From NCBI GenBank assembly GCA_964368495.1, contig CAYJAJ010000006.1, positions 1 to 64,000 on the forward strand: DNA of 64,000 bases. The letters are read 5' to 3'. Below the pieces are notes generated by a model. It made no database searches. It was not told the DNA's origin and saw only the letters and a program-made list of their open reading frames with translations. This stretch comes from CALVGQ01 sp964368495. GTDB taxonomy: Bacteria; Bacillota_I; Bacilli_A; Erysipelotrichales; Erysipelotrichaceae. Shown here piece by piece: positions 25,229 to 34,098 of the stretch. Numbering within the stretch: position 1 is the stretch's first letter; each line of letters opens with the position of its first letter. Made by a program: the position numbers and the translations under genes.

Positions 25229-26533
25229 ATGAATATTGGTTTTATATCACTGGGTTGCAGTAAAAATTTAGTAGACAGTGAAAAGATTATGGGGATGTTA
25301 AAAGAAGCAGGATGTACTATTGTTACAAGCAGCAAGCAAGCTGATGTTATTATGATTAACACTTGTGGTTTTATTAATCCAGCAAAAGAAGAAAGCATTA
25401 ATACAATTTTAGAGATGGCTGAATACAAGTCAGGAAGGCTAAAAAAATTATTGGTTTTTGGATGTCTTGCAAAACGCTATAAAGAGCGATTGATTGATGA
25501 ACTTCCTGAAGTTGATCGTTTTATTGGAGTGGATGAATATGATAATTTAACAATGATTTTAGAGGAAGAATTAGGATTATCGTTTAAAACTAGTTATGGA
25601 AAAAGCAGTCGAGTTGTTTCTACAAAACCATGGATGGCTTATTTGAAAATCGCTGAAGGCTGTTCAAATTGTTGTACATACTGTGCAATTCCACTTATTA
25701 GAGGATCTCTTTCTTCATTTCCGATGGAAAAACTTATTGAAGAAGCTCATGATCTTGCAAGTAAGGGTGTAAAAGAGCTTGTTTTAATTGCACAAGATAC
25801 GACTCGCTATGGAGAAGATTACTACAACAAAAGAAGACTGGGCGATTTGTTAGTTGAATTAAATAAAATTAGTGGCTTGCACTGGATTCGTATTTTGTAT
25901 ATGTATCCTGATGAAATTGATGAAGATTTAATAAAAGTAATGAAATCTTGTGATAAGGTTCTTCCGTACTTTGATATTCCTGTTCAACATGGTGATGATG
26001 AAATGTTGAAAGCAATGAACAGAAGAGGAAGTGTAGAAAGTATTAAAAATACAGTTAAATTAATACGTGATACTTTTGAAATGCCAATATTAAGAACTAC
26101 TATGATAGTGGGATTTCCAAATGAAACAAAACAACAATATGAAAACATGTTGCAGTTTATTGAAGAAATCAAATGGGATCGATTAGGGGCATTTACTTAC
26201 TCCAAAGAAGAGAATACACCTGCTTATGATTTTGAAGGTGATATTGATGAAGATATAAAAGAAGAAAGATTGTCAAAACTTATGCAACTGCAACAAACAA
26301 TATCCGATGAAAAAAATCACCAATTAATTGGGAAAACATTGGAAGTATTAGTTGAGAATCTTGATGGATTATCAAAAAAATATGCAGGAAGATCAGTGCA
26401 TAGTGCACCTGATGGAATCGATGGAACAATCTATTTCACAAGCGATTATCCAATTGAACTTGGAACATTTGTGAATGTTAAAATCGATGCTGCAAGCAAT
26501 CACGATTGCTTTGGTGTTGCGACTAAGGTTTAA
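25229..26533 (+). CDS. rimO: Ribosomal protein S12 methylthiotransferase RimO
   Basis: This 434-residue radical-SAM enzyme adds a methylthio group to the conserved Asp of ribosomal protein S12. The N-terminal UPF0004 domain begins MNIGFISLGCSKNLVDSEK and contains INTCGF and GCLAKRY. The radical-SAM cluster motif reads CSNCCTYCAIP (C-x3-C-x2-C, about residues 146-153). The C-terminal TRAM domain is GKTLEVLVENLDGLSKKYAG. The LGCSKN start and ILYMYPDEI with FDIPVQHGDDEMLKAMNRRG identify RimO rather than MiaB. Confidence 0.95.
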   Translation: MNIGFISLGCSKNLVDSEKIMGMLKEAGCTIVTSSKQADVIMINTCGFINPAKEESINTILEMAEYKSGRLKKLLVFGCLAKRYKERLIDELPEVDRFIGVDEYDNLTMILEEELGLSFKTSYGKSSRVVSTKPWMAYLKIAEGCSNCCTYCAIPLIRGSLSSFPMEKLIEEAHDLASKGVKELVLIAQDTTRYGEDYYNKRRLGDLLVELNKISGLHWIRILYMYPDEIDEDLIKVMKSCDKVLPYFDIPVQHGDDEMLKAMNRRGSVESIKNTVKLIRDTFEMPILRTTMIVGFPNETKQQYENMLQFIEEIKWDRLGAFTYSKEENTPAYDFEGDIDEDIKEERLSKLMQLQQTISDEKNHQLIGKTLEVLVENLDGLSKKYAGRSVHSAPDGIDGTIYFTSDYPIELGTFVNVKIDAASNHDCFGVATKV

Positions 26534-26540
26534 ATGAATG

Positions 26541-26600
26541 AAAAAACACGAATTATTAATAAGAAGGTAGCTATAATTCTTATAAGATTGTGTTTTTTTT
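26541..26600 (+). terminator. Terminator of rimO
   Basis: AAAAAACAC (26541-26549) pairs with GTGTTTTTT (26590-26598). An inner AATAAGAA/TTCTTAT helix fills much of the interval, and the T-run continues beyond the stem. Confidence 0.75.
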
Positions 26601-26669
26601 ATTTTAATAGCACTTTATTTTCTGTATAATTAAAATATAGAGATTCATAAGTAGAAAGGAAGGTTGGGT

Positions 26670-27263
26670 ATGATAATAACAATTAGTAGGCAGTTTGGTA
26701 GTGGAGGTAGAGAAATAGGTAAAAGGCTTTCAGAAGCACTAGGATATGAATATTTTGATAAAGAGTTAATTACTAAAGTTGCTGAAGATACAGGCTTTCA
26801 TGAAGATTACATTGAGGAGAATAGTGAATCAATTTTTAATCGTTTTTACCCGTATACTTTTGGAAGAAGTTTTGTTTCTTATCAACAACTTCCAACAGAT
26901 ACAATACACATTGCACAAAATAAAATTTTAAAAGAAATTGCGAAAAAAGATAATTGTGTCATCATCGGAAGAAGTGCTGATGTGATTTTAATGGATTACA
27001 ATCCATTTAAGGTTTTTATTTATGCATCAGATATGAATTTTAAGGTTGAGCGTTGTTATGACAAGGTGCCAGAAGATAAAACCAAATCTTTAAAAGAAAT
27101 GCAAAAGGAAATACAGCGAATTGATAAAGAACGTTCAAAATATTATGAGCATTACACAGGACAAAAATGGGGTGTAGTGAGTAATTATAATTTATGCATT
27201 GACGTATCAGTAATCGGGGTTAAAAAGGCTGTTGAAATACTTGTGAGTTTAATCAATAAGTAA
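26670..27263 (+). CDS. Cytidylate-kinase-like protein
   Basis: This 197-residue P-loop protein belongs to the cytidylate kinase-like family (PF13189). The start IITISRQFGSGGREIGKRL contains a P-loop with the order GSGGREIG rather than the GSGKS of true Cmk. EYFDKELI and CVIIGRSADVIL follow, and a helical lid contains RIDKERSKYYEHYTGQKWG. The substrate is unknown for most members. I use ATG 26670, after GAAAGGAAGG, not the TTG two codons upstream. Confidence 0.85.
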   Translation: MIITISRQFGSGGREIGKRLSEALGYEYFDKELITKVAEDTGFHEDYIEENSESIFNRFYPYTFGRSFVSYQQLPTDTIHIAQNKILKEIAKKDNCVIIGRSADVILMDYNPFKVFIYASDMNFKVERCYDKVPEDKTKSLKEMQKEIQRIDKERSKYYEHYTGQKWGVVSNYNLCIDVSVIGVKKAVEILVSLINK

Positions 27264-27273
27264 TTTCAATTCA

Positions 27274-27302
27274 TTGTGTTACAACCGTGTTAGCGGTATA
27301 AT
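27274..27302 (+). promoter_or_regulatory. Promoter of the ROK kinase operon
   Basis: TTGTGT (27274-27279) and TATAAT (27297-27302) are separated by exactly 17 nt. The start codon of the ROK gene is 31 nt further on, behind a GGAGGAG ribosome-binding site. Confidence 0.65.
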
Positions 27303-27333
27303 AATTTTATGTAATGTCCAAACGGAGGAGAAT

Positions 27334-28233
27334 ATGAAGAAAGTAATTGGAATTGATTTAGGTGGTACAAATGTACGCGTTGCAAAGATTACAGAAGATG
27401 GCCAAGTACTACAAGAAATTAAAAGTCCGTCCTATGCACAGGAAGGACCTGATCGTGTTAACCAAGTGTTGATTGATCTTGTTGGACAAATTGATAATTG
27501 GCAAGAATGCGTTGGAATCGGAATTGGTGTTCCAGGACCTGTTGATACTGTTAATAACGTTATGTTAATGTCAACGAATTTACCTGGTGCTAAACAATAC
27601 CCATTCGCAAAAAATTTAACTGATAAGTTTAATTTACCAACATATCTTGATAATGATGCTAATGTTGCTGGACTTGCAGAGGCTTTATTAGGTGCAGGAA
27701 AAGGGTTGCCTGTTGTTTACTATGTAACTCATTCTACGGGAATAGGTGGAGCTCTTGTCGTTAATGGACAAGTTGTTTCAGGAAAAAATGGACATGCTGG
27801 TGAAATAGGCAATATCGTTGTTGATCGGCGAGGTATGAAACACAATCACTTAAATCCAGGGGCAGTTGAAAATGATGCCAGTGGAACAGCGATTACACGT
27901 ATAGGAAAAGAATTAATTGGAAATCATATCAATGATGCAGGTGACGTATTTGATTTAGCACGAAAAAATGATGAAGTTGCGCTTAAAATATGTGATCAAA
28001 TGGCTTATGATGTTGCGCTGTTGTTTTCTTCGATTGCACATGTTGTTGATCCTTATGCAATTATTGTTGGTGGTGGTGTTACTAAATCTAAAGATGTGTA
28101 CTTTGAAAAGGTTCGTGAATATTTCGATAGCTTAGTTCATCCTCCGATGAAAAATATTGAGATTAAACTTGCAGAACTTACAGAACCAGGAATTATTGGT
28201 GCGGCAATGTTGCCGATATCTCGTGGTCATTAA
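27334..28233 (+). CDS. ROK-family sugar kinase (glucokinase-like) lacking the zinc-binding cysteines
   Basis: This 299-residue protein has the ROK phosphate-1 loop IGIDLGGTNVRVAKI, VGIGVPGPVD, the catalytic DNDANVAGLAEALLGAG (Asp about 107) and THSTGIGGALVVNG. The usual Cys-x-Cys-Gly-x2-Gly-Cys-x-Glu zinc motif is altered to KHNHLNPGAVEND: the cysteines are replaced by His, His and Ala, while the final Glu is kept. Such zinc-less ROK kinases occur in clostridia-like lineages. It probably phosphorylates glucose or an amino sugar. ATG 27334 follows GGAGGAG. The aminopeptidase gene starts 11 nt later. Confidence 0.88.
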   Translation: MKKVIGIDLGGTNVRVAKITEDGQVLQEIKSPSYAQEGPDRVNQVLIDLVGQIDNWQECVGIGIGVPGPVDTVNNVMLMSTNLPGAKQYPFAKNLTDKFNLPTYLDNDANVAGLAEALLGAGKGLPVVYYVTHSTGIGGALVVNGQVVSGKNGHAGEIGNIVVDRRGMKHNHLNPGAVENDASGTAITRIGKELIGNHINDAGDVFDLARKNDEVALKICDQMAYDVALLFSSIAHVVDPYAIIVGGGVTKSKDVYFEKVREYFDSLVHPPMKNIEIKLAELTEPGIIGAAMLPISRGH

Positions 28234-28244
28234 GAGGAGAAAAG

Positions 28245-29477
28245 ATGAATAAAAATATTATTGAGAAATATGCAAATCTTGCTGTAAAATTAGGTGTTAA
28301 TATTCAAAAAGGGCAGCTTTTAGTTATTACTTGTCCTGTTGATTGCGCATTTTTTGCTAGAGAATGCACAAAGGCTGCTTACGAACTAGGTGCCAAAAAA
28401 GTTAATATTCATTATGTTGATGATGTGTGTGAAAAATACGATTTAACATATGCAGATGTTGAAGTGTTAAAAGATATTAAGCCATGGATGATTGATCGTA
28501 AACAAGATGAAATTGACCAAAAATGTGCTTATTTGTATATTGATTCAGATATCCCTGAAATATTAGAAGGAATTGATCCAAGTAAGCTTCAAGAAGTAAT
28601 GATTGCAAAACAAACAGCATTTAAAAAATTTAGAAATTATACTTCTGCAAATCATGGACAATGGAGCATTGTTGCTGTTCCAAATCCAGCATGGGCAAAA
28701 AAAGTGTTTCCAAATCATGATGAAGAAACTGCCATGAAAATGCTTTGGGATGCAATTTTAAAAACAGTGTATTTAGATGAAACAAATGATATTGTTGAAG
28801 TTTGGAAAAAGCATAGTGATTCGATACAAAAACATGTCAAGATATTGAATGATTATAATTTTAAAAATCTTCATTTTAAAAATAGTAAGGGCACTGATTT
28901 ACATGTAGAGCTAATTCTAGACCATGTGTGGGCAGGAGGAAGCGAAAATACAACGTCTTCTATTCAGTTTAATCCAAATATGCCAACAGAAGAAGTGTTT
29001 ACTATGCCACTAAAAACTGGAGTTAATGGTACGGTGGTTAGTACAAAACCATTAAATTATCAAGGTAAACTAGTTGATGAATTTACAATTACGTTTAAGG
29101 ATGGAAAAGCAGTAGACTACACAGCTTCAAATAATGGTGAGGCAATTAAAAACATACTTGAATTTGATGAAGGAAGTTCATTTTTAGGAGAAGTTGCCTT
29201 GATTAGTTATGATTCTCCAATTTCCAATAGTGGGATCTTATTTTATGATACATTATTTGATGAAAATGCTTCATGTCATTTAGCACTGGGAAGTGCCTAC
29301 CCAATGAGTGTTAAAGATGGTGTAAATTTAAGTGAAGAAGAATTAGCGAAGCTAGGTGTCAACATTTCCATGACACATGTCGATTTTATGTTTGGTAGCA
29401 GTGATATGAGTGTTGTTGGTGAGTGCTTTGATGGTAAGAAAGTTGAAGTGTTTAAAAATGGAAACTTTGTATTTTAA
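28245..29477 (+). CDS. ampS: M29-family metallo-aminopeptidase (AmpS/PepS type)
   Basis: This 410-residue protein matches thermophilic-type aminopeptidases of family M29. YANLAVKLGVNIQKGQLLVI and AAYELGAKKVNIHYVDD form the N-terminal domain. The metal site in the C-terminal half is represented by EVFTMP, EFDEGSSFLGEVALI (Glu ligands), GILFYDTLFDENASCHLALG (His and Asp) and THVDFMFGSSDMSV. Length matches the family. It releases N-terminal amino acids from peptides in the cytoplasm. It is in an operon with the ROK kinase and ends in a clear terminator. Confidence 0.93.
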   Translation: MNKNIIEKYANLAVKLGVNIQKGQLLVITCPVDCAFFARECTKAAYELGAKKVNIHYVDDVCEKYDLTYADVEVLKDIKPWMIDRKQDEIDQKCAYLYIDSDIPEILEGIDPSKLQEVMIAKQTAFKKFRNYTSANHGQWSIVAVPNPAWAKKVFPNHDEETAMKMLWDAILKTVYLDETNDIVEVWKKHSDSIQKHVKILNDYNFKNLHFKNSKGTDLHVELILDHVWAGGSENTTSSIQFNPNMPTEEVFTMPLKTGVNGTVVSTKPLNYQGKLVDEFTITFKDGKAVDYTASNNGEAIKNILEFDEGSSFLGEVALISYDSPISNSGILFYDTLFDENASCHLALGSAYPMSVKDGVNLSEEELAKLGVNISMTHVDFMFGSSDMSVVGECFDGKKVEVFKNGNFVF

Positions 29478-29483
29478 TAAATT

Positions 29484-29508
29484 AACTGTCATTTGACAGT
29501 TTTTTTTA
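29484..29508 (+). terminator. Terminator of the ROK-aminopeptidase operon
   Basis: AACTGTC (29484-29490) pairs with GACAGTT (29495-29501) around a 4-nt loop, followed by a T-run of eight. Confidence 0.85.
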
Positions 29509-29591
29509 CCTCTATAAAATTTCAGATTTAATCTTACCTCTTGTTTATCAATAAGGTATTTTGTTTCATTGCTATTTTGACGTTTTTTGTT

Positions 29592-29613
29592 TACAATAAG
29601 TAATGGTGATACT
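29592..29613 (+). promoter_or_regulatory. Composite promoter/ribosome-binding element (TACAAT-N7-GGTGAT-N3-ATG)
   Basis: TACAAT at 29592-29597 (with TTGCTA 17 nt upstream as -35) lies 16 nt before the ATG of the DUF2779 gene. GGTGAT at 29605-29610 is the only ribosome-binding signal. Expected leader length is about 10 nt. It is one of five elements with the same geometry in this window. Confidence 0.55.
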
Positions 29614-31095
29614 ATGATACATATTTCAGATATAAAAAAATATACACGATGTCCAAAAATTTATTGGAATTCATGTCATTTAGAAAATGAACCTTATTTT
29701 TCGTATGTGAGAATGGATGAAGCAATTAGTGATTTAGTGATTAAAAAATTATGGGTTAAAGATCCATTTATTGGGCAAAGAAATGATCCACATGAGCGTG
29801 CTTTTGAAGCTGCAAAAAACTATGAATGGTTAGTTAAAGCTCGTTTTAACTACAATGATATACGAATTAAAGTGCCTTTTATGCATAAAGTAGATGACCA
29901 GTGGGATATTTATTTTGTAGTTATAAGTGTATTGCCAAAAGATGAAGACATTCAGTACTATTGTCATACAATTTGGGTGCTGTTGATGTTGGGGTTTAAA
30001 ATTAATGAAATTTATATTATCCATTTAAATAAAGATTATGTTAGAGATGATGAACTTGATATTCAGAAACTATTTAAAATTAGCGAATTATTTTACAATG
30101 CTAAAGGAAAACCAACAAAGAACATTACTAAGCACGTACTTAGTAAGTTAGTTGATTTAACTGATATAGTAAATGAAATGAAGGAATGCACTAAACTTGA
30201 ATCATGTCATATAAAGAAATCGAAACGATGTGTTCGTAGAGTTAAATGTATGTATTATGATGATTGTTTTTTTGACGAAAATGAACTTGAAGATGATTCG
30301 ATATTAACGCTGGTTTCTTCTCAGCACAAAAATGAACTATTTCAAGAAAACATACGATTACTTAAAGATGCGCCATTAGAAAAAATAGAAGGGTCTAGGC
30401 AACAGTATGCGCAGATCATGGCATCAAGAAATGATGGTATTTTTGTAGATAAAAATGCTTTACAATTTTGGTTAAGTAACAGTTTGAAATATCCATATTC
30501 ATTTTTAGATTTCGAATGGGAAACCTATGCGGTTCCACCATATCGTGGTTTAAGACCTTTTGATGTTTCTGTTTTCGCATATTCATTGCATGTTTTAGAT
30601 GAAAATGAGAATTGCACGCATCAATCATTTATGGGGATTCATGATTGTCGAGAAGAATTAATTCTTAAACTATTAAATGATTTACCAACTACTGGTAGCA
30701 TTATTGCGTATAATGGTGATGGTGCTGAAAAAATACGACTGCAAGAACTTGCACGACAATTTCCAAAATACAAAAGAGATTTAGAAATGCTATGTGAACG
30801 CATTGTGGATTTATCTCATCCATTTTTGAATGGACTTGTATATGATATAAGAATGAGGGGGATGTATTCACTTAAAGTACTTCATTCATTGTTAGATAAT
30901 ACACATACATATAAAGATTTAGAGATACATAATGGAATGGATGCTGTATTTAAATGGAGAAGTTTAGACAAAAGTGATGAAGAAAACGAAGAAATAAAGA
31001 ATCAATTGATGGAGTATTGTACACTTGATACTTATGCAATGGTACTTGTTGTAAAATGGTTGTATCAACTTATTGAACAAGATTGTAGTACATGA
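29614..31095 (+). CDS. DUF2779 protein: Cas4/PD-(D/E)XK-like N-terminus joined to a DnaQ-like exonuclease
   Basis: This 493-residue protein is a DUF2779 member. The start SDIKKYTRCPKIYWNSCH resembles the first helix and first iron-sulfur Cys of Cas4/AddB-like nucleases. A Cys cluster at about 188-218 (ECTKLESCHIKKSKRCVRRV, then KCMYYDDCF) could supply the remaining ligands. From about residue 300 a DnaQ-type fold is visible: Exo I as FLDFEWETYA (D-x-E), Exo II around IIAYNGDGAEKIRLQEL, and Exo III as YCTLDTYAM. This predicts a two-domain nucleic-acid enzyme. ATG 29614 is preferred over an upstream TTG without a ribosome-binding site. No DNA-repair or defence partner lies beside it. Confidence 0.75.
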   Translation: MIHISDIKKYTRCPKIYWNSCHLENEPYFSYVRMDEAISDLVIKKLWVKDPFIGQRNDPHERAFEAAKNYEWLVKARFNYNDIRIKVPFMHKVDDQWDIYFVVISVLPKDEDIQYYCHTIWVLLMLGFKINEIYIIHLNKDYVRDDELDIQKLFKISELFYNAKGKPTKNITKHVLSKLVDLTDIVNEMKECTKLESCHIKKSKRCVRRVKCMYYDDCFFDENELEDDSILTLVSSQHKNELFQENIRLLKDAPLEKIEGSRQQYAQIMASRNDGIFVDKNALQFWLSNSLKYPYSFLDFEWETYAVPPYRGLRPFDVSVFAYSLHVLDENENCTHQSFMGIHDCREELILKLLNDLPTTGSIIAYNGDGAEKIRLQELARQFPKYKRDLEMLCERIVDLSHPFLNGLVYDIRMRGMYSLKVLHSLLDNTHTYKDLEIHNGMDAVFKWRSLDKSDEENEEIKNQLMEYCTLDTYAMVLVVKWLYQLIEQDCST

Positions 31096-31107
31096 AAAAA
31101 TTGACAT

Positions 31108-31143
31108 AAATAAAAGACATTCAACATTGAGTGTCTTTTATTT
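31108..31143. terminator. Bidirectional terminator between the DUF2779 and metallophosphoesterase genes
   Basis: A 15-bp stem (31108-31122 with 31129-31143, one G-U pair) with a 6-nt loop has T-rich ends on both strands and lies between converging genes. Confidence 0.85.
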
Positions 31144-31144
31144 C

Positions 31145-31999
31145 TTATTGAGCATTTAATGTGTACACGACAATTTCCGGTTCTGCAAGAAAACGGACAT
31201 CATATAACGTAGTACCTAAACCGTTTGTAACATCTAATAAAGTTCCGTTAAGATTGTATCTACCTTTATAAAATTCCTCAGCGTATGTAGGTGTATAGTA
31301 AGCTCCAAATATAGGGAAATCTATTTGTCCTCCATGCCCATGACCTGCAAAAAACAAGTCGGTTAAATTTTGTGGTACTTCTAGAACTGTATCAGGTGTA
31401 TGGCATAAAACAATTGTATAGTCTTCTTCTAGAACATTTTCAAATGGAGTTTCAAAGTCTGGGTTTCCAAGTGATTGTGAATCCAGTCCAATCAAAACAA
31501 TACTTTCATTTGAATTTTTTCTCAATCTTCTTCTTTGGTTAGTGATGACTTCAAAATTAGATTTGTAATAAATTTCTTCTACAAGTTCTTTTGTAGTGTT
31601 ACTTTCTAAATCATGGTTTCCAAGTACAGCAAATTTTCCATAGGGTGCTTGAATTTGTGTTAATAGCTCAATGAGTTCATTTTGTATTTCATCAGTGGGC
31701 ATATTGCTTGATGGATGATCAAATAAATCTCCACCGAATAAAACTACATCAGCATTTTGGGCATTAATTTCTTTTAACATTGGCTCAAATCGTTCTTTAT
31801 CCATGTATTGATTGTAATGCAAGTCGGAAAAAAATAAGATTTTAAAGCCATCCATTTGATCTGGTATGGATGATGATGTAATGCTTTCGTGTCTTAGCGT
31901 CAAGTTTTTGGGAGAAATCTGTGTAGAATATAAAAAGACACTGAAACCAGTGATGATTAATATAATGAATGATACTAAAATTTTTGTTGTTTTTTTCAT
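31145..31999 (-). CDS. Membrane-anchored calcineurin-like metallophosphoesterase (YkuE type)
   Basis: This 284-residue protein has one N-terminal transmembrane helix (ILVSFIILIITGFSVFLY) and an external catalytic domain. All metal motifs are present in order: FFSDLHYNQ (D-x-H), VVLFGGDLFDHPSS, AVLGNHDLES, IVLCHTPD and FAGHGHGGQIDFP. This is the YkuE/YaeI class of phosphodiesterases, some of which act on UDP-diacylglucosamine-like lipids. The actual substrate is not evident. It is a single gene on the minus strand. Confidence 0.92.
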   Translation of the reverse strand: MKKTTKILVSFIILIITGFSVFLYSTQISPKNLTLRHESITSSSIPDQMDGFKILFFSDLHYNQYMDKERFEPMLKEINAQNADVVLFGGDLFDHPSSNMPTDEIQNELIELLTQIQAPYGKFAVLGNHDLESNTTKELVEEIYYKSNFEVITNQRRRLRKNSNESIVLIGLDSQSLGNPDFETPFENVLEEDYTIVLCHTPDTVLEVPQNLTDLFFAGHGHGGQIDFPIFGAYYTPTYAEEFYKGRYNLNGTLLDVTNGLGTTLYDVRFLAEPEIVVYTLNAQ

Positions 32000-32103
32000 G
32001 ATTTTCCTCTTTTACAAGTTAAGTTTATCATAAAAATGAAAACTTGTGTACCGAGCTTTCATAAAGTTAAAACTTCTACTCAAACTAATATTGAGGTGAA
32101 TAA

Positions 32104-33246
32104 ATGGAAAACAAAAAAAGATTTTATTTAACTTATCTGTTTAGCTATTTAGTAGGAGCATTAGGAACGACACAGTTAATACCTTATTTAAAAGAGAATG
32201 GATTTGATGATATACAAAAGGGTTTTATTTTATCAGGGATTGCGCTTATAACACTTGTTAGTCAATTCTTATTTGGTTATGCCTCCGATAAAATAAAAAA
32301 AATTAAAATATTTTATTTAATCAGTTTTGTACTTTGTGTAGCTCTTAATGTAGCCTTATTTTCATTGGTCATTGAAGATTTTTGGATTGCATTAGTATTG
32401 GTTTCGTTTATTGGAGGTGGAGCAAGAAGTTGGCAAGGAATACTGGATACCTGGGTATTTCAAGTTGATGATGTTAAAGATAACTATCCAAAGTGTAAAG
32501 CCATTGGTTCAGTAGGATGGGCATTGGGTAGTTGGGGTGCAGCGTTGTTGTTGTCTTTTTTTGATTTTTGGCTACTGAGTATTTTTGTTTTATCATTTGG
32601 ATTGTTTTCATTTTATAATTCAACAAAATTAACTGATTCAAAAAGAAAAAATAGTAAACAAATTGAGGTTCAAGATTTAAAAATATTAATTAAAAATAAA
32701 TCATATGTTTCTTTAGTAGGAGCTTTGTTGATTTTATTTGCGATGGGGTGTGCTGATATTTATTTAGTCGTTGATAAGATACTTTCCATTGAGGGAACAA
32801 GTTTTCATGTAGGTTTGAAGTGGGGGCTTCAGTCACTTGCAGAAGCACCTGTTTTTTTGTTTGCGACAAAGTATTTAGATAAATATAAGAAAAGCAATTT
32901 ACTCATCTTTGCCTCCATTATGTTCGGGGTACGATTTATTTTATATGGGGTAATACAAAATGTATGGTACCTTGTGCTCGCTGCACTTATGCAAATGCTA
33001 ACTTTTCCTATCGCAATAATTTCTTCAAAAGAAATTATTGATAAAATTATTGATGAAAAGCTAAAATCATCTGCCCAGCTTGTTGCTATGAGCATATACA
33101 TGGGTTTATCACTATTTATTATGCCTATTGCTACAAATGCACTATCTTTGGCTACATCAATTGATTTTGCGCTATATTGTGTTGCCTCAATGTCATTTAT
33201 TGCAATACTGTTTATGATTTGGTTTAAAAAAACTTCTGATTTGTAA
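32104..33246 (+). CDS. Major facilitator superfamily transporter
   Basis: This 380-residue protein has about 12 transmembrane helices. The first helix, YLTYLFSYLVGALGTTQLIPYL, and the loop FGYASDKIKKIKIFYL (the MFS G-x3-D-[KR] motif between helices 2 and 3) place it in the MFS. The arrangement is closest to the MFS_1-like/nucleoside-proton symporter group. The substrate is unknown. GAGGTGA lies 4 nt before ATG. A HAD phosphatase gene follows with its own promoter. Confidence 0.85.
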   Translation: MENKKRFYLTYLFSYLVGALGTTQLIPYLKENGFDDIQKGFILSGIALITLVSQFLFGYASDKIKKIKIFYLISFVLCVALNVALFSLVIEDFWIALVLVSFIGGGARSWQGILDTWVFQVDDVKDNYPKCKAIGSVGWALGSWGAALLLSFFDFWLLSIFVLSFGLFSFYNSTKLTDSKRKNSKQIEVQDLKILIKNKSYVSLVGALLILFAMGCADIYLVVDKILSIEGTSFHVGLKWGLQSLAEAPVFLFATKYLDKYKKSNLLIFASIMFGVRFILYGVIQNVWYLVLAALMQMLTFPIAIISSKEIIDKIIDEKLKSSAQLVAMSIYMGLSLFIMPIATNALSLATSIDFALYCVASMSFIAILFMIWFKKTSDL

Positions 33247-33268
33247 TTTCCTTTTATTATGCTAGAAT
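33241..33268 (+). promoter_or_regulatory. Promoter of the HAD phosphatase gene
   Basis: TTGTAA (33241-33246), a 16-nt spacer and an extended -10 TG-C-TAGAAT (33260-33268). Transcription from about 33275 would give a leader of about 12 nt that contains GAGGAT. The -35 box overlaps the end of the MFS gene. Confidence 0.5.
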
Positions 33269-33286
33269 AAATAAAGAGGATAAGTT

Positions 33287-34045
33287 ATGTCAAAATTTTT
33301 TTTAATTGATTTAGATGGAACGATGTTTCATGGAACAAAAATAATAAAAGAAGCAAAGATTTTCTTGGATGAATGCATTAAAAATAACCAAGATTTTTTG
33401 TTTTTAACAAACAATGCTTCAAGAACACCTGAACAGGCTGCAAAACACATGATGGATATTGGATATGAAAATATTGAACCTCGGCACTTTTATACTTCAG
33501 CTATGGCAGCTGTGGATACTGTTGCAAAAACAAGTGATTTAAGAAAAGCCTATTTTATTGGACAAGATGGGTTAAAAAATGCCTTATTAGAGAAAGGATT
33601 TATCATTGATGAAAACAAACCTGACTTCTTATTTGTCGGTATGAATAAAAGTGGTAACTATGATTTATACTCGAAAGGGTTGCGTATGTTGTTGGGCAAT
33701 GCTAAATTAATTGCTACAAATGATGACCGTATGTTATCTACTGAAAATGGTATGTGTATTGGCAATGGTTCAATTGTGGCACTGCTTGAGTATGCGTCAA
33801 GTCAAAAGGCAATGAAAATTGGGAAGCCACATCAACCAATAGTGGATTGTGTTTTAGATCATATAAACAAAACACCTGATGAAGTAGTGATTATTGGAGA
33901 TAATCTTGAAACAGATATTCTTTGTGGAATAAATGGAAACATTGAAAGTATTTTAGTTACAACAGGTGTTCATAAAAGAAGTGATTGTGATAAGTTAAAT
34001 ATTTATCCGAATCGAATTGTAGACTCACTAATTGAATTATTATAA
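33287..34045 (+). CDS. HAD-superfamily IIA phosphatase (NagD/Pho13-like)
   Basis: This 252-residue protein has HAD motif I FLIDLDGTMFHG (nucleophile Asp8, Asp10) and motif II FLTNNASRTPEQAA. The class IIA cap and the helical KIGKPHQPIVDCVL (motif III Lys) are present, and motif IV is VIIGDNLETDILCGINGN. This is the NagD-type family of nucleotide, sugar or aryl phosphatases. A nagA gene lies about 3 kb away on the other strand, too far and too separated by other units to imply a nag operon. Confidence 0.92.
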   Translation: MSKFFLIDLDGTMFHGTKIIKEAKIFLDECIKNNQDFLFLTNNASRTPEQAAKHMMDIGYENIEPRHFYTSAMAAVDTVAKTSDLRKAYFIGQDGLKNALLEKGFIIDENKPDFLFVGMNKSGNYDLYSKGLRMLLGNAKLIATNDDRMLSTENGMCIGNGSIVALLEYASSQKAMKIGKPHQPIVDCVLDHINKTPDEVVIIGDNLETDILCGINGNIESILVTTGVHKRSDCDKLNIYPNRIVDSLIELL

Positions 34046-34094
34046 AAAAAATACACTCTCAAACTATATTTAAGTTTGTAGTGTATTTTTTTTG
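34044..34094. terminator. Bidirectional terminator between the HAD phosphatase and htrA genes
   Basis: AAATACACT plus CAAACT on the left arm pair with AGTTTG plus AGTGTATTT on the right arm, with A7/T8 tracts at the two ends and small internal mismatches. It lies between converging genes. Confidence 0.85.
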
Positions 34095-34098
34095 TTGA

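Noticed and set aside
30416..30628. Short antisense frames inside the DUF2779 gene as part of a toxin-antitoxin
   Set aside because: No start signals and no family features. They lie over the conserved DnaQ-like region.
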